NCBI GenBank assembly: GCA_965371855.1
Contig: CBDUZZ010000048.1
Coordinates: forward strand, 1 to 35,268
DNA length: 35,268 nucleotides
DNA from: JAADEM01 sp965371855
GTDB taxonomy: Bacteria; Bacteroidota; Bacteroidia; Bacteroidales; Marinilabiliaceae
Reading direction: 5' to 3'
The notes under the pieces are model-generated. The model was not told the DNA's origin. It saw only the letters and a list, made by a program, of their open reading frames with translations, and ran no database searches. Of the stretch, positions 8,233 through 15,568 are shown piece after piece. Position 1 is the stretch's first letter; every line of letters starts with the position of its first letter. The translations under genes and the position numbers were made by a program.

Positions 8233-9555
8233 ATGAAAAATACAAAGAAAAAATTAAAAGGCCAATCAAGAGTTGTGAAGTATTCATTTACAGGCAATAA
8301 CATCACAAAATATTCAGGTCTCAATACAGTAGCTAAATACATGAACAAGCAAGGCATTGTAAAATCGATTAGTACCTTATTCCCAACTGAGTGGCATAGT
8401 GCGACAAAGTTTGGGGTGAACCAGATTTTGATTTCAATTGCCATGCCCTCTTTTTGTGGGGTAAACCGCATCTGCAAAATAGCCTCATTTACAGGTGATG
8501 GTTTGGTTCGTGCTTTGCTAAAACTGGATAAAGCAATAAATGAGAATGCAATATCTGCCACATTGAAGAAGCTTGGGCAAGGTGGGGCACGCAAGCTTCA
8601 AATGTTGTTGCTGACAAAAAACGCCCGATGGCTAGAAGAAAGTGGGCTGGAAAGTATCACGCTGGATGCGGATTCAACTGTTAAATCGGTTTGTGGCAGT
8701 CAGGAAGGTGCGGCTAAGGGATACAACACGACAAGTAAAGGTGCGAAAAGCTACCATCCCCTATTGGTTTTTGTCAGCGAAATGAAACTGTTGTACCACA
8801 CCTGGTTTAGGACCGGTTCAGCTTACACAGCTAACGGGATTGTTGACTTTCTTAAAGAGGTCGAAGCCAGCTTGCCGGAAAACATCGCAAAAGTATTTTT
8901 TCGGGCCGACAGCGGTTTCTTTTCAGGGAAACTATTTGATTTGCTGGAATCTTTCGGTTGGGATTACCTTGTTAAAGTAAAATTGAAGAACCTTGCAGTG
9001 CTCCTTAAAAAGCAAGAATGGGAAGTTATTGATACGCAAAAAGATATCGCGATATGTGAATTTGTATACAAAGCCGGTTCATGGAAAGAGGCAAGGATAT
9101 TAAAAGCCATACGTACAGTAAAAGAGTATGTTGAAACGGATTTCTTTGGAGAAAGTAAAATCGTCCCTGTTTACCAATACGCTTGTTATATCAGTACTTA
9201 TGAACTTGATGCTGCAGGATTGCATGAAATTTACAAACAACGTTCCACCAGCGAGACATGGATAGAGCAGGTAAAGGGCCATGTTATGGCAGGTGCCACA
9301 CTTACCGGTGACTTTTGGGCAAACGATATCTTTTGGCAACTAAGCGTTTTTGCCTACAATATCTCAGTAATGATTCGCCAAAAGAAAGACAAGTTTAAAC
9401 GGCAAGAACACCGGACATTTATTGACTGGTTTATTGCAGTACCTGCAAAAATAACAAGGAGTGGGCTCCAAACTGAAATTAAAATGTATGAAAACCATTT
9501 TACAAAGCAGATTGGAAAGAGCTTAACAAGCTCGTCGAAGTGGCATAAGAATTAA
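8233..9555 (+). CDS. IS1380-family transposase
   Basis: A 440-residue DDE transposase of the IS1380 type, full length for the family. The catalytic acidic residues are visible in LDADSTVKSV (Asp145/Asp147), FFRADSGFFSG (Asp226) and the YKQRSTSETWIEQVKGH segment (Glu345). The last segment is the family's Y-R-E type signature before the final acidic residue. Lys/Arg-rich residues at 2-12 suit DNA contact. No frameshift or internal stop is seen, so it may be active. It sits between two co-directional glycoside hydrolase genes and probably separates what was one operon. The transposase contains many CpG dinucleotides, unlike the fucosidase gene immediately downstream. Confidence 0.93.
   Translation: MKNTKKKLKGQSRVVKYSFTGNNITKYSGLNTVAKYMNKQGIVKSISTLFPTEWHSATKFGVNQILISIAMPSFCGVNRICKIASFTGDGLVRALLKLDKAINENAISATLKKLGQGGARKLQMLLLTKNARWLEESGLESITLDADSTVKSVCGSQEGAAKGYNTTSKGAKSYHPLLVFVSEMKLLYHTWFRTGSAYTANGIVDFLKEVEASLPENIAKVFFRADSGFFSGKLFDLLESFGWDYLVKVKLKNLAVLLKKQEWEVIDTQKDIAICEFVYKAGSWKEARILKAIRTVKEYVETDFFGESKIVPVYQYACYISTYELDAAGLHEIYKQRSTSETWIEQVKGHVMAGATLTGDFWANDIFWQLSVFAYNISVMIRQKKDKFKRQEHRTFIDWFIAVPAKITRSGLQTEIKMYENHFTKQIGKSLTSSSKWHKN
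8233..9555 (+). mobile_element. IS1380-family insertion sequence, minimum extent
   Basis: The transposase defines the minimum extent. IS1380 elements are usually about 1.6-1.7 kb, so flanking noncoding DNA on both sides should belong to it. Terminal inverted repeats and a 4-base target duplication could not be identified by eye. Confidence 0.6.
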
Positions 9556-9789
9556 AGAAAGGAGAGAAATATGAATAAAATGATTAAAACCTATGGAAGA
9601 GCTACGTTCACTTAGATGAGGAATCGAAAAAAACAGGGATATCTTTCCCGCCAGGGCAAGGGCATACAAAGTATTTATGACCGGGGTTATACTAATTTGA
9701 CCGGAATTGAATAGTTCTTGCACAGTGACCGAACTATGTTCGCTATAAATTTTTCAAATTAGATATTTAAGTATAAATAATTTAAACAA

Positions 9790-11289
9790 ATGAAAAATCT
9801 ATTATTAATTATTCCACTATTTTTTACTCTAATTACCACTGCCCAACCTGAGCATAAAGTTACTAACTATGTTTGGCCTACTGACCAAAAAACCTTGGAC
9901 AAAATAGAGGATTGGCAAGACCTAAAATTTGGTTTATTGATGCACTGGGGGGCATACAGCCAATGGGGTATTGTTGAATCATGGTCTATCTGCCCTGAAG
10001 ACTATAGGTGGTGTGCCAGAAAAAAAGGCTCCAATCCTGAAAACTATGTGGAGTATGTAAAAGAATATGAAAACTTGAAACGGTCTTTCAATCCAGTAGG
10101 ATTTAATCCTGAAAAATGGGCTAAAGCTGCCAAAGATGCTGGAATGAAATATGTTGTTTTCACAACCAAACACCATGATGGTTTTTGTATGTTTGATTCA
10201 AAATATACTGATTATAAAATTACTGATAAAGACTGCCCATTTAGCCAAAACCCAAAAGCAAATGTTACAAAAGAAATTTTTGATGCTTTCAGGAATGAAG
10301 GAATGTGGGCAGGGGCATATTTCTCAAAACCTGACTGGAACCATAAAAACTACTGGGATCCATACTTCCCTCCATTTGATAGGAATGTAAACTATGACCC
10401 AGCACTTTATCCTGAGAAATGGGAAGAATATGTGCAGTTTACCCATAAGCAAATCATGGAACTTATGACAGATTATGGAAAAGTGGATATCCTTTGGCTT
10501 GATGGTGGATGGGTTAAAAAACAACCTGAAGAGAGTTTACAAAACTACTACAACAGAAAAGTGGGCAAAACAAAAACAGGGTTTATAAAAAACAGGGTTG
10601 TAAGCCAGGACATAAGAATGAGTGAGCTTGCTGCAAAGGCCAGGAAAAAACAACCAGGGCTAATTGTGGTTGACAGGTCAGTAAAAGGACCAAATCAAAA
10701 TTACTTGACACCAGAAAACAGGGTTCCTGAGAAACAACTCCCTTACCCTTGGGAATCATGCATTATTGCTGGTGGTGGATGGTCATGGGTGCCCAACCCA
10801 AATTTCATGTCACCTAAAAAAGCTATCCACATGCTTATTGATATAGTTGCAAAAGGTGGAAACCTACTTTACAACATTGCCCCAGGGCCAGATGGCAAAT
10901 GGCCAGAAGGTGCTTTTGAGCTACTGGAAGAAATGGGTAACTGGATAAATATAAATGGAGAAGCCATTTATGAAACCAGGGCCATTGAACCTTTTAAATC
11001 AGAAAACATAGCTCTTACCCAAAATAAAAATACAGAAGCTGTGTATGCCATTTACATGGAAAAAGAAGAAAATGGTGGATTGCCAATATCTTTTGTGGTA
11101 AAAGGGATAAAAGCTGCCAAAGGGGCAAAACTTTCATTACTTGGAACCAAAGCAAAACTAAAATGGGAAAATACAAAGGAAGGTGTTAAAATTTATATTC
11201 CTTCAAAATATAGGAAAAACCTACCATGTGAACTTGCATGGGCTGTAAAAATAAACAAGGTTATTCAATCTGAAAAAAAACACCTTTAA
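9790..11289 (+). CDS. GH29 alpha-L-fucosidase, CpG-depleted, probably acquired
   Basis: A 499-residue GH29 enzyme with a Sec signal (MKNLLLIIPLFFTLITTA, cleavage near Gln19). Motifs are WQDLKFGLLMHWGAYSQWG (42-60), TTKHHDGFCMFDSKYTD (125-141) and VDILWLDGGWV (232-242) with expected nucleophile Asp238. Acid/base candidates are Glu309 (LTPE) and Glu322 (WESC). The C-terminal part (about 395-490) is a beta-sandwich without a discoidin domain. Base use is strikingly foreign: the 1,500-base gene has one CpG (10081-10082). Of its 13 Arg codons, 12 are AGA/AGG, and no TCG, CCG, ACG or GCG codon occurs, while neighbouring genes have several CpGs in most 60-base stretches. The gene lies just right of the IS1380 transposase. 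The family call is secure; specificity is unknown. Confidence 0.93.
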   Translation: MKNLLLIIPLFFTLITTAQPEHKVTNYVWPTDQKTLDKIEDWQDLKFGLLMHWGAYSQWGIVESWSICPEDYRWCARKKGSNPENYVEYVKEYENLKRSFNPVGFNPEKWAKAAKDAGMKYVVFTTKHHDGFCMFDSKYTDYKITDKDCPFSQNPKANVTKEIFDAFRNEGMWAGAYFSKPDWNHKNYWDPYFPPFDRNVNYDPALYPEKWEEYVQFTHKQIMELMTDYGKVDILWLDGGWVKKQPEESLQNYYNRKVGKTKTGFIKNRVVSQDIRMSELAAKARKKQPGLIVVDRSVKGPNQNYLTPENRVPEKQLPYPWESCIIAGGGWSWVPNPNFMSPKKAIHMLIDIVAKGGNLLYNIAPGPDGKWPEGAFELLEEMGNWININGEAIYETRAIEPFKSENIALTQNKNTEAVYAIYMEKEENGGLPISFVVKGIKAAKGAKLSLLGTKAKLKWENTKEGVKIYIPSKYRKNLPCELAWAVKINKVIQSEKKHL

Positions 11290-11329
11290 AGAGACTACTC
11301 ATTTGTGTAATAATTAATTCAACCAAAGA

Positions 11330-13291
11330 ATGAAAATAATAACTCGTATTCAGTCAATAATAGTTTTTCTATTATTGATGTTTTTAAATCTTTCTCTTTT
11401 TGCAAAAGTAAAACCTGCCAAAATTTTCAGTTCGAATATGGTGCTGCAACAAGGTACTGAAATTTCTGTTTGGGGCTGGGCTGATAATGGGGAGAAAGTT
11501 TCGGTAACCCTTGCAGACAAAACGCTTGAAGCTGTTGCAGGGGAGGATGGAAAATGGATGGTGAAATTTCAGAAGATGGATTATGGCGGTCCGCATATTA
11601 TGACTATTTCAGGGAGTAATACCATCACTTTCGAAAATATAATGATTGGCGAAGTTTGGATTTGCTCGGGGCAGTCTAATATGGATTTTCAACTCGTTAG
11701 AAGTATTAACGGCAAAGAGGAAGTAGCCAATTCAAACCATGCAAATATCAGGTTGTTTAAAGTGCCGAAGAAAATTTCACAACATCCTCAAAACGATATG
11801 GAAAGTGGCGAATGGAAAGTTTGTTCGCCCGAAACCAGTGCTCGGTTTACTGCCGTCGGATATTTTTTCGGAAGGGCATTGCAAGCCGATTTGAACGTAC
11901 CAATTGGTTTAATCCACACAGCGTGGGGAGGTACTGTTGCCGAAAGTTGGACAAGTGGGAATACAATGAGTAACGATGTAGATTTTAAAGAAAGATATAA
12001 TGAGTTGGTGGAGATGGATGTTGCTGCCGAAGAGCAAAGAAAAGTTGATGAGATAAAAAATGTTTTGGGGGGCGACCTGCCTTCAAAGGATGAAGGAGTA
12101 GTGGATGGAAAATGGAAATATGCCGCAATTGATTTCGATGATAATAATTGGAAAGAGATTAGTATTGAAAACGTTTGGGACGAGCAGGGATACGAAAAAA
12201 TTGACGGAGTTGCCTGTTACCGCAAAGAGTTTTCATTATCGAAGAAACAAGCTGGTAAAAGTTACGAACTTCATCTTGGTAAAATTGATGATTCCGATAT
12301 TGCATGGGTAAACGGAACTAAAGTTGGTGAGACAAAAAGAGACAACCGCTCAGAAAGAGTTTATTCTATTCCGGCTAATTTATTAGTGAAGGGTAAAAAT
12401 GTTATAACAGTTAGAGTTACTGACGGTCGTGGTGTAGGTGGTTTTTACGATTCGGAGAAAATTTCGTTGGTGGGCAGCGATAACAGTATAGAGATTGTTG
12501 GCAACTGGAAAATAAAGTTCACAGTGGTAAGTTTAAACAAAACAAGATTTGGCCCAAACAGCTATCCCACTTTACTTTTTAACGGAATGATTAACCCATT
12601 GATCCCGTATGCCATTAAAGGAGTTATCTGGTATCAGGGCGAAGCTAACGCCAGCCGTGCAAAACAATATGGACGTATATTCCCGAATATGATAACCGAC
12701 TGGCGCACTAATTGGGATGACGACGATTTCCCTTTTCTTTTTGTTTCCCTCGCCAATTTCAGACAGATTCGTGTACAACCGGGCGAAAGTTCATGGGCAG
12801 AATTGCGCGAAGCACAAACAAAAGCACTTGACCTGAAAGTTACCGGAATGGCACTTGCCATCGACCTTGGAGTAGCCAACAATATTCACCCAAAAAACAA
12901 ACAGGATGTTGGAAAAAGGTTGGAGTTGGCTGCACTGAAAAACGGATACCGTAAAAGTATTATCTATTCAGGGCCATTGTATGAGGCGATGAAGATTTCA
13001 GACAGTAAAGTCGAAATTACATTCACTCATGTTGGATGTGGTTTAGTTAAAAAGAAACGGTCGGAAGAAATCACAGGATTTAGTATTGCAGGAGCTGATA
13101 AAAAGTTCTATTGGGCAAAAGCAAAAATAACTTCCGATAACAGAGTTGAGGTTTGGTGCGATGATGTAAAAGAACCTGTTGCTGTTCGTTACGGCTGGGC
13201 TGATAATCCGGGATTTTTAAACCTGTATAACAATCAGGGATTACCAACAAATCCATTCAGAACCGATATGTGGGAAGGAATTACAAAATAA
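11330..13291 (+). CDS. Sialate O-acetylesterase-like SGNH/SASA carbohydrate esterase
   Basis: A 653-residue secreted esterase. A Sec leader covers about residues 1-25 (ending SLFA). The order is: a beta-domain beginning SSNMVLQQGTEISVWGWA (34-51); the SGNH nucleophile block ICSGQSNMDF (111-120) with Ser116; AWGGTVAESW (198-207); an inserted jelly roll (about 255-380, similar to GH2 sugar-binding domains, with WVNGTKVGET); GVIWYQGEAN (431-440); and NNIHPKNKQDVGKR with catalytic His520. Many relatives have Asp where Asn518 stands here, so the dyad/triad detail is uncertain. The predicted role is removal of O-acetyl groups from a glycan, not necessarily sialic acid. It starts 40 bases after the CpG-poor fucosidase, and its own CpG content is normal. 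Confidence 0.88.
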   Translation: MKIITRIQSIIVFLLLMFLNLSLFAKVKPAKIFSSNMVLQQGTEISVWGWADNGEKVSVTLADKTLEAVAGEDGKWMVKFQKMDYGGPHIMTISGSNTITFENIMIGEVWICSGQSNMDFQLVRSINGKEEVANSNHANIRLFKVPKKISQHPQNDMESGEWKVCSPETSARFTAVGYFFGRALQADLNVPIGLIHTAWGGTVAESWTSGNTMSNDVDFKERYNELVEMDVAAEEQRKVDEIKNVLGGDLPSKDEGVVDGKWKYAAIDFDDNNWKEISIENVWDEQGYEKIDGVACYRKEFSLSKKQAGKSYELHLGKIDDSDIAWVNGTKVGETKRDNRSERVYSIPANLLVKGKNVITVRVTDGRGVGGFYDSEKISLVGSDNSIEIVGNWKIKFTVVSLNKTRFGPNSYPTLLFNGMINPLIPYAIKGVIWYQGEANASRAKQYGRIFPNMITDWRTNWDDDDFPFLFVSLANFRQIRVQPGESSWAELREAQTKALDLKVTGMALAIDLGVANNIHPKNKQDVGKRLELAALKNGYRKSIIYSGPLYEAMKISDSKVEITFTHVGCGLVKKKRSEEITGFSIAGADKKFYWAKAKITSDNRVEVWCDDVKEPVAVRYGWADNPGFLNLYNNQGLPTNPFRTDMWEGITK

Positions 13292-13311
13292 TAATCAAAC
13301 ATGTAATAATA

Positions 13312-15555
13312 ATGAAAATAAAATCCACTATTTGCCAAATTGCATTCTTTCTATTAGTAGTACTTATTTCGAGTTGTACTAAAACAACGAAGCATGAAAT
13401 CACTAACAGTAACCTGCTGTATTGCGTTTCAGATTCTGTTGAACAGGAAGCGCAAGAACTGCTGGAAAAGATGACTTTAAAAGAGAAAGTACTACAACTT
13501 GCATCGCACTATCCCAACGGAAATAACCGTTTGGGAATTCCACACATGCAGGCAGGCGAATGTTTGCATGGGGTAACTGCTCCGGAAGCAACATCGTTTC
13601 CGCAGGCCATTGCAATGGGAGCGACCTGGTGTCCCGAAATAATAGAACGAATGGGGAATATAGTGGCAGCTGAAGCCCGTGCTCTTGGAATACATCATTG
13701 TTACACGCCGATGTTGGGTTTGGCAAGAGACCCACGTTGGGGCAGGGCAGATGAGTCGTATGGCGAAGACCCGTACCTTGTAGGTCAAATTGGGGCAGCG
13801 TACATTAACGGTTTGCAGGGGCGAGGCGAACAGCGTTTCGACAAAAATCATATTCTTGCAACTGCCAAGCATTACGTTGCCGATGGTGAGCCGCTTGCAG
13901 GCGATAACGGAGCAGCAGTTGAAATCTCAAAACGATACCTTCACGAAACACACCTAATACCCTTTCAGGCAGTTATTGAAGAGGCCGGTGTTGGAGCAAT
14001 CATGCCGGCTCATCATGCATTGAACGGTATTCCATGTCATATTAGCCCTTATTTATTGAATGATGTTTTGCGCGATGAAATGGGCTTTGACGGATTAATT
14101 GTCTCGGACAATAACGACATTCGTCGTGCATTTGATTATCTGAATGTTGGCGAATCAATAGAGGAGGTTATAAAAACTTCGCTGGAGTGCAATGTGACAA
14201 CAGAACTTGCATGGCAAACTTCGTGGGGGGATAATCGTATGTATGGCCCACCACTGATTAAAGCAATCGAAGATGGGAAAATTGATGTTTCTCTGGTTGA
14301 CAAAGCTGTATTGAAAGTATTGGAATACAAAATTATATTGGGGCTGTTTGACGACGAAACGGCTATGAACCCTGCAAACGACTTACAGAATATTGTCGAA
14401 GGCTCCGGCGAGAATGTGGCTTATGCTGACACAAAACATGCAACTGTAAAGGCACGCCATGATTATAAAGATGTTTTGTACAACAAAAAGACAAATGCAC
14501 TTGCCCTTGAAGTTGCAGAAAAGTCTATTATTCTTTTAAAGAATGAAAATAATCTTTTACCACTCGATAAAAACAAACTTAAAAACATTGCTGTTATCGG
14601 GCCAAATGCCGATGTGCAGGTACTGGGAGGCTATTCGACCAAACAACCCCGGTATTTTGTAACAGTATTGGATGGCGTAAAAAATATCGTTTCTAAAAGC
14701 ACTAAAGTTAGTTATGCGCAGGGAGTGGATATGCACACAAATTCAACAAAAGGAATTGATGAGGCTGTGAAGCTCGCAAAAAGATCGGACGTTGTGATTT
14801 TAGTAGTTGGTGGCGACAATGTTACCATGAAAGAGAATCAGGATAGGGATGATATAACTTTTGCAGGGAAACAGGAAGAACTTATTAAAGCGGTTCAGGC
14901 AACCGGAAAACCGGTTGTGTTGGTGTTAATTCACGGACGTGCACTCGCCATTGGCTGGGGAAAAGAGCATATCAACGCGATTCTTGATGGCTGGTACCTG
15001 GGGCAGGAAACGGGCAATGCAGTAGCAAAAACTATTTTTGGCGAAAACAACCCCGGAGGGAAATTGCCTGTAACTTATGTCAGAAATGCAGGCCAGCTTC
15101 CGTGTTATTACAATGCTTTGCCTACCGGAAGGGAGCGAAATATTTATGGTTCATCGTCTGAACTCCTTTATCCATTTGGTTATGGAATTTCTTACACTAA
15201 GTTTGAATTTACCGATATTAAATTATCAAAAGTAGAAATGACCGCAGACGAGACAATTTATGCTTCGGTAACTGTAAAAAACACTGGTGAGATGAAAGGC
15301 GATGAAGTGGTTCAAATGTATATTCGCGATGAACGCAGTTCTTATGTGCGCCCGAAACTTGAATTAAAAGGATTCAAAAGAATTAGCCTTGAACCCGGTG
15401 AATCGAAAGTTGTGGAACTGCCAATCTCCCACAAAGCCCTTCAATTTTGGAAAGAGGGAAAATGGATTGTTGAACCTGGTGGTTTTACAGTTATGATTGG
15501 AACGAATTCGGTTGATTTGGAAAGCATAAAACTTGAAGTGAAAACTAATTTATAA
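13312..15555 (+). CDS. GH3 beta-glycosidase lipoprotein
   Basis: A 747-residue GH3 enzyme. The ATG at 13312 is preferred because it gives a lipoprotein leader with lipobox ISSC (Cys22); an upstream GTG at 13270 would overlap the previous gene. The (beta/alpha)8 domain (about 48-370) contains ARDPRWGRADESYGEDP (138-154), ATAKHYVADG (183-192) and GFDGLIVSDNND (258-269), in which Asp266 is the expected nucleophile. It is followed by the alpha/beta-sandwich domain (about 400-620) and an FN3-like C-terminal domain (VVQMYIRDERSS onwards). Family activities include beta-glucosidase, beta-xylosidase and others; SDN rather than SDW after the nucleophile gives no firm specificity. It probably cleaves a beta-linked unit released by the neighbouring fucosidases and sulfatases. 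It starts 20 bases after the esterase. Confidence 0.92.
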   Translation: MKIKSTICQIAFFLLVVLISSCTKTTKHEITNSNLLYCVSDSVEQEAQELLEKMTLKEKVLQLASHYPNGNNRLGIPHMQAGECLHGVTAPEATSFPQAIAMGATWCPEIIERMGNIVAAEARALGIHHCYTPMLGLARDPRWGRADESYGEDPYLVGQIGAAYINGLQGRGEQRFDKNHILATAKHYVADGEPLAGDNGAAVEISKRYLHETHLIPFQAVIEEAGVGAIMPAHHALNGIPCHISPYLLNDVLRDEMGFDGLIVSDNNDIRRAFDYLNVGESIEEVIKTSLECNVTTELAWQTSWGDNRMYGPPLIKAIEDGKIDVSLVDKAVLKVLEYKIILGLFDDETAMNPANDLQNIVEGSGENVAYADTKHATVKARHDYKDVLYNKKTNALALEVAEKSIILLKNENNLLPLDKNKLKNIAVIGPNADVQVLGGYSTKQPRYFVTVLDGVKNIVSKSTKVSYAQGVDMHTNSTKGIDEAVKLAKRSDVVILVVGGDNVTMKENQDRDDITFAGKQEELIKAVQATGKPVVLVLIHGRALAIGWGKEHINAILDGWYLGQETGNAVAKTIFGENNPGGKLPVTYVRNAGQLPCYYNALPTGRERNIYGSSSELLYPFGYGISYTKFEFTDIKLSKVEMTADETIYASVTVKNTGEMKGDEVVQMYIRDERSSYVRPKLELKGFKRISLEPGESKVVELPISHKALQFWKEGKWIVEPGGFTVMIGTNSVDLESIKLEVKTNL

Positions 15556-15568
15556 AACTCTAAAGATT

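Noticed and set aside
9571..9789. Short frames after the IS1380 transposase (for example ending YDRGYTNLTGIE) as a small gene
   Set aside because: No usable start, stops in each frame, and no family similarity; more likely IS end sequence or vestigial DNA.
13270..13311. GTG start for the GH3 gene overlapping the esterase stop
   Set aside because: The ATG at 13312 gives a standard lipoprotein signal with ISSC; the extension adds residues unlike a leader.
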